A stretch of DNA of 64,000 nucleotides, taken from assembly GCF_003665435.1 (NCBI RefSeq), contig NZ_CP023407.1:1302001-1366000 (forward strand). The letters run 5' to 3'. The stretch is from Streptomyces fungicidicus (GTDB lineage Bacteria; Actinomycetota; Actinomycetes; Streptomycetales; Streptomycetaceae). The notes below the pieces were generated by a model. It ran no database searches and had not been told where the DNA came from. It saw only the letters and a list, made by a program, of their open reading frames with translations. A program made the translations under genes and the position numbers. This document shows, in pieces, positions 10,175 to 26,465 of this stretch (its first letter is position 1; each line of letters begins with the position of its first letter).

Positions 10175-11573
10175 GCGCCAGGTACATCGCGTCGGTCCCG
10201 TGCAGATGCGGCCACAGCTGGACGTCGGGGCCCTCGCCCAGGTCCGGTACGCCGGGCAGCAGCGGCCGGGCGTCGATCAGATCGGCGTCCGGGAACTGCT
10301 TGAGGAGGTCGGCCACCACGGCCCGGGTCTCCGCGAGGTGCGGCGAGCAGGTGGCGTAGCCGACGACACCGCCGGGCCGCACGGACTCCAGGGCGGTGCG
10401 CAGCAGTCCGCGCTGGAGCGGGGCGAAGCCGTCCAGGTCCTCCGGGCGGCGCCGCCAGCGCGCCTCGGGCCGCCGGCGCAGGGCGCCGAGTCCTGTGCAC
10501 GGCACGTCGACCAGCACCCGGTCGAAGCTGCCGGGCCGCCACGGCGGGCGCGTCCCGTCGGCGGCGATCACCTGGTAGGGCCCCGGGTTGCCGTGCAGGG
10601 CCTTCGCCACAAGACCGGCCCGGTGCGGCTGCTTCTCGGAGGCGAGCAGCAGGGCGCCCCGCTCGGCGGCGAGCGCCCCGAGCAGCGCCGCCTTGCCGCC
10701 CGGTCCGGCGCATCCGTCCAGCCACATCCGGTCGCGGCCCTCGACGGGCGCGTTGGCGAGCGCCAGCGCGACGAGCTGGCTGCCCTCGTCCTGGACGCCG
10801 GCCCGGCCCTCCGCGACCGCCGTGATGGCGCCCGGCTCCCCGCCCTCGGTGAGCCGCACCGCGTACGGCGACCAGCGGCCGGGTTCGGCGGCCTCCTCGT
10901 CCAGCAGCTCGGCGGGAGTCGCCCGGCCGGGGCGGGCGACCAGGGTCACCTCGGGCCGGTCGTTGTCGGCCCGCAGCAGTTCCTCGATGCCGGCCCGGCC
11001 GCCGCCGAGGGAGTCCCACAGCGCGGAGACGACCCAGCGGGGGTGCGAGTGCACCACGGCGAGGTGGTCCTCGGGGTCCTGGTCGTAGGGCGGCGCCACC
11101 CGCTCCAGCCAGCCGTCGAGGTCGTCCTGGGCGATCTTGCGCAGCACGGCGTTGACGAACTTGGCGCGGCCGTCGCCGAGCACCACCCGGGCCAGCTCGA
11201 CGGTGGCGGACACGGCGGCATGGGTGGGGATCCGCGTCCCGAGCAGCTGGTGCGCGCCGAGGCTCAGTACGTCCAGCACCGGCGGGTCCACCTCGCGCAG
11301 CGGCCGGTCGACGCAGGCGGCGACGACGGCGTCGTACGTCCCCTGGCGGCGCAGTGTGCCGTACACCAGCTCGGTCGCGAGCGCCGCGTCCCTGGCCTCG
11401 AAGTCGCCGTTCTCGCGCGCCTTGCGCAGCAGCGGGGGCAGGACGAGGTTGGCGTACGCGTCCCGCTCGTCGACGGCCCGCAGGGCCTCGAAGGCGAGGA
11501 TGCGGACGGGATCCTTCTTGGGCCGGCGGTAGGGCTTGGCGGGCTTGCGGGGCCGACGGGGCTGGTCGCTCAC
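10155..11573 (-). CDS. rsmB: 16S rRNA m5C967 methyltransferase RsmB (Sun/Fmu)
   Basis: SAM-dependent enzyme methylating cytosine-5 of small-subunit rRNA. The N-terminal about 150 residues form the NusB-like RNA-binding domain (ILAFEALRAVDERDAYANLVLP). The Rossmann catalytic domain has GCAGPGGK at 287-294, DVPCTGLGALRRRPEARW with Cys359, and YATCS with the nucleophile Cys409. 472 residues, slightly longer than the E. coli enzyme because of a basic N-terminal tail (about residues 1-22). GTG start at 11573 with GGAG about 10 nt upstream. It is 66 bp downstream of fmt on the same strand, a common pairing. Confidence 0.95.
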   Translation of the reverse strand: MSDQPRRPRKPAKPYRRPKKDPVRILAFEALRAVDERDAYANLVLPPLLRKARENGDFEARDAALATELVYGTLRRQGTYDAVVAACVDRPLREVDPPVLDVLSLGAHQLLGTRIPTHAAVSATVELARVVLGDGRAKFVNAVLRKIAQDDLDGWLERVAPPYDQDPEDHLAVVHSHPRWVVSALWDSLGGGRAGIEELLRADNDRPEVTLVARPGRATPAELLDEEAAEPGRWSPYAVRLTEGGEPGAITAVAEGRAGVQDEGSQLVALALANAPVEGRDRMWLDGCAGPGGKAALLGALAAERGALLLASEKQPHRAGLVAKALHGNPGPYQVIAADGTRPPWRPGSFDRVLVDVPCTGLGALRRRPEARWRRRPEDLDGFAPLQRGLLRTALESVRPGGVVGYATCSPHLAETRAVVADLLKQFPDADLIDARPLLPGVPDLGEGPDVQLWPHLHGTDAMYLALIRRTG

Positions 11574-11639
11574 GAAAAAGGTGCTCCGGATGTGGGGTGA
11601 AGTGCGCGGTCCAGCCTACGTCGTGCGGGCCGGGCGGCG

Positions 11640-13377
<1,738 letters not shown>

Positions 13378-13389
13378 TCCCCCGCGGGC

Positions 13390-13428
13390 CCGCGCCCTCC
13401 CGGACGCACCGCCTCCGGGAGGGCGCGG
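13390..13428. terminator. Bidirectional terminator between convergent genes
   Basis: A 15-bp perfect stem (CCGCGCCCTCCCGGA paired with TCCGGGAGGGCGCGG) with a 9-nt loop lies in the 65-bp gap between the HTH gene (plus) and priA (minus). It can serve both. No U tract. Confidence 0.75.
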
Positions 13429-13442
13429 CACGTCCGGCGGCG

Positions 13443-15590
13443 TCAGCCGATGTCCGGGGGGTCGACACGGACCCACACGGGGGTGTTCCCGCCGCGGGCC
13501 ATCCGGGCGGCCTGGGCGGACTTCAGCGCGGCGGTCAGCGCCGCGCCGTTCCCGGGGGGCACGCGGATCAGCGCACGGTCCCACTGCTCGCCCGGAGGCG
13601 GGGCGCCGGGCCGCCGTGGACGGCCCGCCGGGGTGACCGGCAGGGGCACGGGGCCGAGGATCTCCGCCTGCGCGGGCAGCGCCACCGCGCTGAGGAAGCC
13701 CGCCACCGCCTCGCCCGGACCCGACACCGCCGCCATCCGCGACACCGGCGGGAACCCCAGTTCGCCACGCTCGGCCAGTTCCCGCACCGCGTGCCCGACG
13801 GGGTCCCAGCGCACCAGCGCCTGCACGGGGCGCAGCGTCGGCTCGGCGACCACGACCACCGTGCCGCCCGCCTGCTGGGGGCGGACCAGCGCCGCCGCGG
13901 CGATCCAGCGGCGCAACGCGTCCTCCCCGGCCCGCAGGTCCGGCCGGCTCAGCATGGCCCACCCGTCCAGCAGCAGCGCCGCCGCGTATCCGCCCTCGGC
14001 CTCGGGCTCCGCGCCCGGCGTGCTCACCACCAGGGCGGGCGTGCCCGGCACCGTGTCCAGCACGTGTTCGCGCCCCGAGGTGCGCACCGGCACCGCGGGG
14101 AATGCCCGGCCCAGCTCCTCGGCGGTCCGCCGCGCGCCCACCACCTGGGCCCGCAGCCGGAACCCGCCGCACTCCGGGCAGTGCCAGCCGGTCTCCCCGC
14201 GCCCGCACCACGCGCACCGCAGATCGTCGGTGCCCTGGGCCTGAAGCGGTCCGGAGCAGTGCCGGCAGCGTGCCGGTTCGCGGCACCGGGCGCACGCCAT
14301 CCGCGGCACATAGCCCCGGCGGGGCACCTGTACGAGCACCGGCCCGTGCCGCAGGCCCTCCCTGGCGGCCTGCCAGGCGAGGCTCGGCAGCCGGGCGGCA
14401 CGGGCGGCCTCGTCGCGTGCCAGGTCGCCGTCCCCGACGGTCCGCACCAGCGGGGCGGCGGCCCGGACCCGCTCCCGCCCGGCGACCAGCGGCCTGGCCC
14501 AGCCGGTCTCCACCAGCTGGGCGGCCTCCACGGTGCAGTCCCGGCTGCCCAGCAGGAAGCCGCACCCGTCCTGCGCCGCCCGCAGCAGCAGCACCTCGCG
14601 GGAGTGCGGCTGCGGGGCGTGCTGCTCGCTGTGGCTGTCGTCGCCGTCGTCCCACACGGCGACCAGTCCGAGGTCGCGCACCGGTGCGAACATCGCCGCC
14701 CGGGTGCCGATGACGGCCCGTACCGACCCGCGCCGCACGGCGAGCCACTGCGCGTACCGCTTCTCGGGGCCGGCGTCGGCGGTGAGCACGGCGTGCCGTC
14801 CCTCGCCCAGCAGCCCGGTGAGCGCGGCGTCCAGGCGCGCGACGGACCGTCCGTCGGGCAGGACGGCCAGCGCGCCCCGTCCGGAGGCCAGGGTCGCGGC
14901 GACGGCCCTGGCCAGTTCCCCGCTCCATTCCGGGCCGGGCAGCGCGTTCCACACGGCGCGGGGGGAGCCGCCGGAGGCCAGTGACGCGAGGAAGCCGGGC
15001 CCCTGTTCGTAGCGGTCCCAGGAGCCGGGGCCGGGCGCCGGAGGTGGCGGCAGCGGGGCGGGCGAGGGGCGCTGCTCGGCGCGTGCGTTGCGCGGCGGCA
15101 CGGCCAGCTGGAGGACGTCGGCGAGGCTGCCCGCGTACCGGTCGGCGACCGCGCGGGCGAGCCCCAGCAGTTCCTCGTCGAGCACCCGCTCGGGCGAGAC
15201 GACCTGGGCCAGCGCCGCCAGGGGGCCCGAGTAGTCGGACTCGGCGAGCCGCTCGACGAGGAATCCGTCGATCAGTCCGCCGCCCTCGCGCCTGCCCTCG
15301 CGCACCCGGTGCCGGCCGGCCCCGAAGCGCACCCGCACCCGCACGCCCGGCTGGGCGTCGGCGTCCAGGTCCTCGGGCACGGCGTAGTCGAAGTAGCGGT
15401 CGAGGTGGAGCACGCCCTTGTCGACGAGGACGCGGGCCACGGGCAGCTCCTCGGCGAGCGCGGCGCCGCGCCAGGTGCGCGGTTTGGCCCGGGGCGCCTT
15501 GGCCTTGCGCACGCTCTCCCGGATGAGCGCGAGCTGCTCGGGGGGCGCGCTCTCCGCGTCCCCGTCCGGCTGTCCGTTCTCGCTGCTCAC
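13443..15590 (-). CDS. priA: PriA-like primosomal protein lacking helicase motifs
   Basis: Replication-restart protein of 715 residues. The PriA N-terminal DNA-binding domain is intact (VARVLVDKGVLHLDRYFDYAVPE). The eight zinc-binding cysteines are all present in pairs (CARC, CRHC, CAWC, CPEC, residues 433-475), and IGTRAAMFAP matches the motif Ia region. However, the Walker A loop (normally GxTGSGKT) is replaced by the region NALPGPEWSGELAR near residue 216, and the DEEH box by DDGDDS near 314. ATP hydrolysis and helicase activity are therefore unlikely; this is typical of actinobacterial PriA. GTG 15590 is preferred because GGTAAG lies 9 nt upstream; an alternative GTG is at 15611. Confidence 0.88.
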   Translation of the reverse strand: MSSENGQPDGDAESAPPEQLALIRESVRKAKAPRAKPRTWRGAALAEELPVARVLVDKGVLHLDRYFDYAVPEDLDADAQPGVRVRVRFGAGRHRVREGRREGGGLIDGFLVERLAESDYSGPLAALAQVVSPERVLDEELLGLARAVADRYAGSLADVLQLAVPPRNARAEQRPSPAPLPPPPAPGPGSWDRYEQGPGFLASLASGGSPRAVWNALPGPEWSGELARAVAATLASGRGALAVLPDGRSVARLDAALTGLLGEGRHAVLTADAGPEKRYAQWLAVRRGSVRAVIGTRAAMFAPVRDLGLVAVWDDGDDSHSEQHAPQPHSREVLLLRAAQDGCGFLLGSRDCTVEAAQLVETGWARPLVAGRERVRAAAPLVRTVGDGDLARDEAARAARLPSLAWQAAREGLRHGPVLVQVPRRGYVPRMACARCREPARCRHCSGPLQAQGTDDLRCAWCGRGETGWHCPECGGFRLRAQVVGARRTAEELGRAFPAVPVRTSGREHVLDTVPGTPALVVSTPGAEPEAEGGYAAALLLDGWAMLSRPDLRAGEDALRRWIAAAALVRPQQAGGTVVVVAEPTLRPVQALVRWDPVGHAVRELAERGELGFPPVSRMAAVSGPGEAVAGFLSAVALPAQAEILGPVPLPVTPAGRPRRPGAPPPGEQWDRALIRVPPGNGAALTAALKSAQAARMARGGNTPVWVRVDPPDIG

Positions 15591-15663
15591 GCTTGCATTC
15601 TTACCAAACACGACTGACAGCGACGCCGGCCCGAGGCCGGCCCGGGCGCGGATCGCGCACGCG

Positions 15664-15705
15664 CCGAGGCCCGGCGGCCCCTCGGGAGGGGCCGCCGGGC
15701 CTCGG
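15664..15705 (-). terminator. Terminator after metK
   Basis: Two 20-nt arms starting CCGAGGCCCGGCGG and ending CCGCCGGGCCTCGG pair perfectly around a GG centre. The hairpin lies 20 bp after the metK stop codon, in the gap before priA. Confidence 0.8.
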
Positions 15706-15725
15706 GGAGACGCGGGGTGTCCGGG

Positions 15726-16934
15726 CTACAGGCCGGCCGCCTCGCGGAGGGCGTCCACGCGGTCGGTGCGCTCCCAGGTGAATTCCGGCAGCTCACGGCC
15801 GAAGTGGCCGTAGGCGGCGGTCTGGGCGTAGATCGGGCGCAGCAGGTCCAGGTCGCGGATGATCGCGGCCGGGCGGAGGTCGAAGACCTCGTCGATGGCG
15901 CGCTCGATCTTCTCGGCGTCGACCTTGGCGGTGCCGAAGGTCTCCACGAACAGACCGACCGGCTCGGCCTTGCCGATGGCGTACGCCACCTGGACCTCGC
16001 AGCGGGCGGCCAGGCCGGCCGCGACGACGTTCTTGGCGACCCAGCGCATCGCGTACGCCGCCGAGCGGTCCACCTTGGACGGGTCCTTGCCGGAGAAGGC
16101 GCCGCCGCCGTGGCGAGCCATGCCGCCGTACGTGTCGATGATGATCTTGCGGCCGGTGAGACCGGCGTCGCCCATCGGGCCGCCGACCTCGAAGCGGCCG
16201 GTCGGGTTCACCAGCAGCCGGTACTTCTCGGTGTCGAGCTTGATGCCCTCGTCCAGGAGCGCCTTCAGCTCCGGCTCCACGACGAACTCGCGGATGTCGG
16301 GGGCGAGCAGCGACTCCAGGTCGATGTCGGAGGCGTGCTGGGAGGAGACGACCACGGTGTCCAGACGGACCGCCTTGTCACCGTCGTACTCGATGGTGAC
16401 CTGGGTCTTGCCGTCGGGACGCAGGTAGGGGATGGTGCCGTTCTTCCGCACGTCGGACAGGCGCTTGGACAGGCGGTGGGCGAGGAAGACGGGCAGCGGC
16501 ATCAGCGTCGGCGTCTCGTCCGTCGCGTAGCCGAACATCAGGCCCTGGTCGCCTGCGCCCTGCCGGTCCAGCTCGTCGTCGTCGCCCTCGACGCGGGACT
16601 CGTACGCCGTGTCGACGCCCTGCGCGATGTCCGGGGACTGCGCGCCGATCGACACCGAGACGCCGCAGGAGGCGCCGTCGAAGCCCTTCTTCGAGGAGTC
16701 GTAGCCGATCTCCAGGATCTTGTTGCGCACCAGCGTCGCGATGTCCGCGTACGTCTTGGTGGTGACCTCGCCGGCCACGTGCACCAGGCCGGTGGTGATC
16801 AGGGTCTCGACGGCGACCCGGGAGGTCGGGTCCTCACGGAGCAGCGCGTCGAGAATGGTGTCGCTGATCTGGTCAGCGATCTTGTCGGGGTGACCCTCGG
16901 TCACGGACTCCGAGGTGAACAGACGACGGGACAC
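15726..16934 (-). CDS. metK: S-adenosylmethionine synthetase
   Basis: Makes S-adenosylmethionine from methionine and ATP, with release of phosphate and pyrophosphate. 402 residues, family length. It begins [24 protein letters not shown] (ATP-binding His in GHPDK), carries [10 protein letters not shown], and ends with the phosphate-loop [19 protein letters not shown]. The GTG start at 16934 has AGGGAG 4-5 nt upstream. Its 235-bp upstream region contains a TAAACT -10-like box at 17014-17019 (minus) but no SAM riboswitch that I can recognise. In Streptomyces SAM level influences antibiotic production, which is family knowledge. Confidence 0.97.
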   Translation of the reverse strand: MSRRLFTSESVTEGHPDKIADQISDTILDALLREDPTSRVAVETLITTGLVHVAGEVTTKTYADIATLVRNKILEIGYDSSKKGFDGASCGVSVSIGAQSPDIAQGVDTAYESRVEGDDDELDRQGAGDQGLMFGYATDETPTLMPLPVFLAHRLSKRLSDVRKNGTIPYLRPDGKTQVTIEYDGDKAVRLDTVVVSSQHASDIDLESLLAPDIREFVVEPELKALLDEGIKLDTEKYRLLVNPTGRFEVGGPMGDAGLTGRKIIIDTYGGMARHGGGAFSGKDPSKVDRSAAYAMRWVAKNVVAAGLAARCEVQVAYAIGKAEPVGLFVETFGTAKVDAEKIERAIDEVFDLRPAAIIRDLDLLRPIYAQTAAYGHFGRELPEFTWERTDRVDALREAAGL

Positions 16935-17169
16935 AACGCTCCCTGGGGTTGCAGCGGCTGCTGGCTGATCATTGGCGGACGGCGGGGGCTGCACCCGACG
17001 CCGTCCGTGGAACAGTTTATCGGTCGCGCTTCGCCGCGGGGGCCCCTGTCTCGTCTCGCGAGAGCGCTGTGACCTGCGGCACGGGCATTCTGCCCATGCG
17101 GAGCGATGTTGGCCAGTGGCGCCACGCCCCGGGAAAGGAGGTTTCGGGACCGGCCGCCGCGTCCGGCGG

Positions 17170-18372
17170 TCAGCCCAGGCGCTCCGCCACCAGGTCCCAG
17201 ACGGTGTCCGCCAGGGCCTCCTTCGGGCCGTGCGCGACGGGGGTCTCGCTGCCGTCCGCGCCCAGTACCACGGCCTCGTTCTCCTCTGAGCCGAAGGTCT
17301 TGCGCTCCCCCACCTCGTTGACCACCAGCAGGTCGCAGCCCTTGCGCTTCAGCTTGGCCCGGCCGTTGGCGAGCACGTCGTCGGTCTCCGCGGCGAAGCC
17401 GACGATCACCTGTCCGGCGCGCGCCCGGTCGCCGGAGATCTCGGCCAGGACGTCCGGATTCCGCACCAGGGCGACGGGCTCGGGCTCCTGGCCGTCCTTC
17501 TTCTTGATCTTCCCGGCCGCGTAGACGGCCGGGCGGAAGTCCGCGACGGCCGCGGCCATGACCACGGCGTCCGCGTCGGCGGCGGCGCGCAGCACCGCCT
17601 CACGCAGCTCCACGGCGGTTCCGACGGGGACGACGTCCACCCCCGCCGGGTCGGGCAGCGCGGCGTTGGCGGCGACCAGCGTGACGCGGGCGCCCCGGGC
17701 GGCGGCGGTGCGGGCGAGGGCGTAGCCCTGCTTGCCGGAGGAGCGGTTGCCGAGGAAGCGGACGGGGTCCAGGGGCTCGCGGGTGCCCCCGGCGCTGACC
17801 ACGACGTGCCGGCCCCGGAGGTCGGGCCCGGCGGCGCCCCGGGCCAGCACCCGCCGGCAGACCTCGAAGATCTCGGCCGGGTCGGGCAGCCGGCCCTTGC
17901 CGGTGTCGACGCCGGTGAGCCGGCCGACGGCCGGCTCGACGACGACGGCGCCTCGGGCGCGCAGGGTCGCCACGTTGTCCTGGGTGGCCGGGTGCTCCCA
18001 CATCTCGGTGTGCATGGCGGGGGCGAAGACCACCGGGCAGCGGGCGGTGAGCAGGGTGTTGGTGAGGAGGTCGTCGGCCAGGCCGTGGGCCGCCCTGGCC
18101 AGCATGTCGGCGGTGGCGGGGGCGACGACCACCAGGTCGGCGTGCTGCCCGATGCGGACGTGCGGCACCTCGTGCACGTCGTCCCAGACCTCGGTGGAGA
18201 CCGGGTTGCCGGAGAGGGCGGACCAGGTGGCCGCGCCGACGAAGTGCAGTGCGGAGGCGGTGGGGACGACGCGGACGTCGTGCCCCGACTCCGTCAGCCG
18301 CCTGAGCAGCTCACAGGCCTTGTACGCGGCGATGCCACCGCTGACCCCCAGAACGACCTTCGGCTTGTCCAC
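17170..18372 (-). CDS. coaBC: Bifunctional CoaBC (phosphopantothenoylcysteine synthetase/decarboxylase)
   Basis: Coenzyme A biosynthesis: joins cysteine to 4'-phosphopantothenate, then decarboxylates it. 400 residues. The CoaC flavoprotein half (about 1-185) starts [14 protein letters not shown], with the catalytic His in [12 protein letters not shown] and PAMHTEMW as the substrate clamp; GRLPDP closes the active site. The CoaB half begins [24 protein letters not shown] and carries RNPDVLAEI and the NEVG motif. GTG start at 18372 with GGGGAG 5 nt upstream. It lies downstream of rpoZ, separated by a strong hairpin. Confidence 0.96.
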   Translation of the reverse strand: MDKPKVVLGVSGGIAAYKACELLRRLTESGHDVRVVPTASALHFVGAATWSALSGNPVSTEVWDDVHEVPHVRIGQHADLVVVAPATADMLARAAHGLADDLLTNTLLTARCPVVFAPAMHTEMWEHPATQDNVATLRARGAVVVEPAVGRLTGVDTGKGRLPDPAEIFEVCRRVLARGAAGPDLRGRHVVVSAGGTREPLDPVRFLGNRSSGKQGYALARTAAARGARVTLVAANAALPDPAGVDVVPVGTAVELREAVLRAAADADAVVMAAAVADFRPAVYAAGKIKKKDGQEPEPVALVRNPDVLAEISGDRARAGQVIVGFAAETDDVLANGRAKLKRKGCDLLVVNEVGERKTFGSEENEAVVLGADGSETPVAHGPKEALADTVWDLVAERLG

Positions 18373-18418
18373 CGTCTCTCCCCGGACCTCGGAAAACTGC
18401 GACCACCCCCATGAGACA

Positions 18419-18453
18419 CCACAGGCCCGGCAGACGTGCTGCCGGGCCTGTGG
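18419..18453 (-). terminator. Hairpin between rpoZ and coaBC
   Basis: Perfect 15-bp stem CCACAGGCCCGGCAG / CTGCCGGGCCTGTGG with the 5-nt loop ACGTG. It is 40 bp past the rpoZ stop and 46 bp before the coaBC start. No U tract follows on the minus strand, so partial read-through into coaBC is possible. Confidence 0.8.
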
Positions 18454-18493
18454 AAAAGTCAGCTGCAGTCAGCTGATACGACGTACCAACCGC

Positions 18494-18766
18494 TTACTGA
18501 CCGGGGCCTTCGACGGCCTCGGAGGTCAGCAGTCCCGCGTTGATCTCGCGCAGGGCGATCGAGAGCGGCTTCTCGTGGACATGGGTGTCGACGAGGGGGC
18601 CGACGTACTCGAGCAGGCCCTCGCCGAGCTGCGAGTAGTACGCGTTGATCTGGCGGGCCCGCTTGGCCGCGTAGATCACGAGGCTGTACTTCGAGTCCGT
18701 GGCCTCGAGGAGCTCGTCGATCGGCGGGTTGATGATGCCCTCGGGCGCGGAGATGGAAGAGGACAC
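18494..18766 (-). CDS. rpoZ: RNA polymerase omega subunit
   Basis: Smallest core subunit of RNA polymerase, 90 residues; it helps beta-prime fold and, in many bacteria, takes part in stringent control. It begins [26 protein letters not shown], followed by the conserved helix [17 protein letters not shown]. The GTG start at 18766 has GGAAGG 6 nt upstream. It follows gmk on the same strand, the same gmk-rpoZ order as in many bacteria. Confidence 0.96.
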   Translation of the reverse strand: MSSSISAPEGIINPPIDELLEATDSKYSLVIYAAKRARQINAYYSQLGEGLLEYVGPLVDTHVHEKPLSIALREINAGLLTSEAVEGPGQ

Positions 18767-18828
18767 GCTCTACCTTCCGATGGATGGGAAAGAATCAGTC
18801 GGCGAGACCGGTGAACGATTGCTCACGA

Positions 18829-19386
18829 TCACACGACGTTCATCAAGGCTAGCAGCTCGCGGGCGACGTCCTCGACGGAGGTGTTGACCAGGGTGGTGTC
18901 GAACTCGGGCTCGGCCGCCAGTTCGACCCTGGCGGCGGTCAGCCGCCGCTCGATGACCTCGGGCGACTCGGTGCCCCGGCCCGTGAGCCTGCGCACGAGC
19001 TCCTCCCAGGAGGGAGGAGCCAGGAACACCAGCTGGGCCTCGGCCATGGACTCGCGGACCTGCCGCGCACCCTGGAGGTCGATCTCCAGCAGGACGGGCA
19101 CACCCGCCTCCAGGTGCTCCAGCACCGCCCCGCGGGGGGTGCCGTAGCGGTTGCCGGCGAACTCGGCCCACTCCAGCAGCTCGCCGTTGGCGATCAGCTT
19201 GTCCATCTCCTCGTCGGTGACGAAGAAGTAGTGGACTCCGTGCTGCTCCCCGGGGCGCGGCTTGCGGGTCGTCGCCGACACCGAGAGCCAGACCTCGGGG
19301 TGTTCCTTGCGCATATGGGCGACGACCGTGCTCTTGCCGACCCCGGAGGGGCCGGAGAGCACGGTCAGCCGCGGACGTTCAGTCAT
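18829..19386 (-). CDS. gmk: Guanylate kinase
   Basis: Phosphorylates GMP to GDP with ATP. 185 residues. Walker A loop [10 protein letters not shown] (11-20). GMP-binding signature [22 protein letters not shown] (about 36-57), with the conserved arginines and tyrosine. Lid arginines follow in [13 protein letters not shown] at 19386. It lies 37 bp downstream of sIHF, and rpoZ follows it: the three form a conserved cluster. Confidence 0.97.
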   Translation of the reverse strand: MTERPRLTVLSGPSGVGKSTVVAHMRKEHPEVWLSVSATTRKPRPGEQHGVHYFFVTDEEMDKLIANGELLEWAEFAGNRYGTPRGAVLEHLEAGVPVLLEIDLQGARQVRESMAEAQLVFLAPPSWEELVRRLTGRGTESPEVIERRLTAARVELAAEPEFDTTLVNTSVEDVARELLALMNVV

Positions 19387-19423
19387 GCAGCGATTATTCC
19401 AGCAATCCCGGGGTGCCCGGGAC

Positions 19424-19747
19424 TCAGGAGCCGGTGCTGCCGAACTCGCGCTCCAGGGAGGCGATCTGGTTGGAACCGAGACCCCGCACGCGGCGGCTCT
19501 CGGAGATGCCCAGTCGCTCCATGATCTGCTTGGCGCGGACCTTGCCCACGCCCGGCAGGGACTCCAGCAGGGCGGAGACCTTCATCTTGCCGATGACGTC
19601 GTTCTCCTGGCCCTGCTTGATGACCTCGTGAAGAGAGGCGCCGGAGTGCTTGAGTCGATTCTTGACCTCGGCCCGCTCCCGGCGAGCCGCGGCGGCCTTT
19701 TCGAGCGCGGCTGCGCGCTGTTCAGGGGTAAGGGGCGGAAGAGCCAC
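19424..19747 (-). CDS. sihf: Streptomyces integration host factor sIHF
   Basis: Small nucleoid-associated protein, 107 residues, actinobacteria-specific and unrelated to E. coli IHF. It begins [32 protein letters not shown] (long basic helix). The helix-two-turn-helix core is [22 protein letters not shown]. The family binds and bends DNA, affects supercoiling, and is needed for normal sporulation and antibiotic production in S. coelicolor. The GTG at 19747 is chosen over the longer frame to 19810 because GAGGTGA lies about 7 nt upstream and the length matches the known protein. Confidence 0.94.
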   Translation of the reverse strand: MALPPLTPEQRAAALEKAAAARRERAEVKNRLKHSGASLHEVIKQGQENDVIGKMKVSALLESLPGVGKVRAKQIMERLGISESRRVRGLGSNQIASLEREFGSTGS

Positions 19748-19857
19748 GCCTACGTCACCTCGGATGTCGATCTGTCGGATACGGACCGGTGAGGAACCTA
19801 GTCGCCCCACACCTGGGGAGCCACGAGCAACACGCTTGCCCGTTCACTCTCCGTCGG

Positions 19858-19886
19858 AGACTAGCGGCCAACTCCGCCGGAGTCAG
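19858..19886 (-). promoter_or_regulatory. Candidate sIHF promoter
   Basis: On the minus strand a -35-like CTGACT (19881-19886) and a -10-like TAGTCT (19858-19863) are separated by 17 nt, about 110 nt upstream of the sIHF start. Match to consensus is moderate. Confidence 0.35.
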
Positions 19887-20003
19887 CGAGAACAGCGGAA
19901 AAGTCCTGGTCAGCCTCCGTCAGGACGGACATTGAGGACATACTGCCCTGGATTTGAGGGTGTATCCAGAGTGCGGCGACCTCGGAATCCGTCGCCGGCC
20001 GGT

Positions 20004-20845
20004 TCAGGCCGGCGTCACGGCGGCCCTGATCTCCTCCGCGAACCGCTCCACGGCGTCACGCAGAGCGACCGCTTCGGGACCGTGGCGCAACACTCCCCGG
20101 CTGACGTTCGGCACGACGTTGCGCACGGCGCGGCCGAAGACCGCCGGGAGGTCGGCCGGTGTGGCTCCCTGCGCGCCGATGCCGGGCGCCAGGATCGGCC
20201 CGCCCATGTCCAGGTCGTAGGAGGAGAGGTCGCCGAGTGTCGCGCCGACCACCGCGCCGAAGGAGCCCAGCGGCTCCTCGCCGGCGTTCTCCAGCGCGAG
20301 GTGACCGAGCATGGTCGCCCCGATGGTCCGCCCGTCGGCGCGGACCGCGTGCTGCACCTCGCCGCCCTCCGGATTGGACGTGAGCGCCAGCACGAACAGC
20401 CCCGTGCCGGACTCCCTGGCCAGTGCCACGGCCGGGCTCAGCGAGCCGTAGCCGAGGTACGGGGAGACGGTGAGGGCGTCCGAGAACAGGGGGGCGTCCC
20501 GGTGCAGGAAGGCCTCCGCGTAGGCGGCCATGGTGGAGCCGATGTCCCCGCGCTTGGCGTCCATGAGGACCAGCGCCCCGGCCGCCCGCGCCTCCTGGAC
20601 CGTCCTCTCCAGGACGGCGACGCCGCGCGAGCCGAAGCGTTCGAAGAAGGCGCTCTGCGGCTTGAGCACGGCGACCCGGCCGGCGACCGCCTCGACCACC
20701 GTGCGGCTGAACCGCTCCAGGCCGTTCACGTCGTCGTTCAGGCCCCACTCGGCGAGCAGGGAGGCATGCGGGTCGATGCCCACGCACAGCGCGCCCCGCT
20801 CGTCCATCGCACGGCGCAGGCGCGCGCCGAAGGGTTCCGGAGCGG

Positions 20846-20849
<4 letters not shown>
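20004..20849 (-). CDS. pyrF: Orotidine 5'-phosphate decarboxylase
   Basis: Last step of UMP synthesis: decarboxylates OMP. 281 residues, the longer actinobacterial/myxobacterial (type 2) form. Catalytic motif [10 protein letters not shown] (Asp-Lys-Asp) near residue 97; CVGIDPH near residue 22; [15 protein letters not shown] is the phosphate-binding end. ATG at 20849 overlaps the pyrD stop by 4 bp (ATGA), so it is translationally coupled as the final gene of the pyr operon. Confidence 0.96.
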
Positions 20850-21952
<1,103 letters not shown>

Positions 21953-21967
21953 GATGTCCTCATGAAG

Positions 21968-21995
21968 AGGGGGACACCGTTTCCGGTGTCCCCCT
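21968..21995 (-). terminator. Hairpin between carB and pyrD
   Basis: Perfect 12-bp stem AGGGGGACACCG / CGGTGTCCCCCT with a 4-nt loop, 11 bp after the carB stop and 15 bp before pyrD. No U tract. It could attenuate pyrDF or act as an mRNA processing or stability element. Confidence 0.65.
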
Positions 21996-22006
21996 GGGGG
22001 CTGCTG

Positions 22007-25307
<3,301 letters not shown>

Positions 25308-25315
<8 letters not shown>

Positions 25316-26465
25316 GCTGGCCCTCCATCGGGACGGTGCTCATCAAAGACGTGAAGCGGTCGAACAGGTAGGCGGCGTCGTGCGGGCCCGCTGCCGCTTC
25401 GGGGTGGTACTGGACGCTGAATGCCGGCTTGTCGAGGAGCTGGAGGCCTTCCACCACGTTGTCGTTCAGACACACGTGGGACACCTCGGCGCGGCCGAAC
25501 GGGGTGTCGGAGACCTCGTCGAGCGGGGCGTCGACGGCGAAGCCGTGGTTGTGCGCGGTGACCTCGACCTTGCCGGTCGTGCGGTCCTGCACCGGCTGGT
25601 TGATGCCGCGGTGGCCGTACTTCAGCTTGTAGGTGCCGAAGCCGAGGGCTCGGCCCAGGATCTGGTTGCCGAAGCAGATGCCGAACAGGGGGGTGCCGCG
25701 CTCCAGGACCGCCCGCATCAGGGCGACCGGGTGGTCGGCGGTGGCGGGGTCGCCGGGGCCGTTGGAGAAGAACACGCCGTCGGGCTCCACCGCGTAGACG
25801 TCCTCGACGGTCGCGGTCGCGGGCAGCACGTGCACCTCGATGCCGCGTTCGGCCATGCGCTGCGGGGTCATGCCCTTGATGCCGAGGTCGACGGCGGCGA
25901 CGGTGAACTTCTTCTCGCCGATCGCGGGGACGACGTACGGCTCGGTGGTGGCGACCTCGGCGGACAGGTCGGCGCCCGCCATCTGGGGGGCTTCCTGTAC
26001 CCGGGCCAGCAGCGCGGCGTCGTCGCGCACGGCGTCGCCGCTGAAGATGCCGACGCGCATCGCGCCGCGCTCGCGCAGGTGGCGGGTGAGCGCGCGGGTG
26101 TCGATGCCGCTGATGCCGACGACGCCCTGGGCGGCGAGCTCGTCGTCCAGGGAGCGGCGGGAGCGCCAGTTGGAGGGCGTCCGGGCGGGGTCGCGGACGA
26201 CGTAGCCGGAGACCCAGATCCGCTTCGACTCGGCGTCCTCGTCGTTGACGCCGGTGTTGCCGACGTGCGGGGCGGTCATGACCACGACCTGGCGGTGGTA
26301 CGACGGGTCGGTGAGGGTCTCCTGGTAGCCGGTCATGCCGGTGGAGAACACCGCTTCGCCGAAGGTCTCCCCCACCGCCCCGTAGGCACGGCCGCGGAAG
26401 ATCCGGCCGTCCTCCAGGACGAGTACGGCGGGAACCTTGCCGGTTCCCCTGGTGGAGGTTGTCAT
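25308..26465 (-). CDS. carA: Carbamoyl phosphate synthase small subunit (glutaminase)
   Basis: Hydrolyses glutamine and channels ammonia to CarB. 385 residues. The N-terminal domain is family-specific ([20 protein letters not shown]). The C-terminal class I amidotransferase domain has the nucleophile Cys in [11 protein letters not shown] and the His-Glu pair in [14 protein letters not shown] 26465 is chosen: GGAAGG lies 6 nt upstream and it overlaps the preceding stop by 4 bp; the longer frame runs back through the upstream gene. It overlaps carB by 8 bp. Confidence 0.97.
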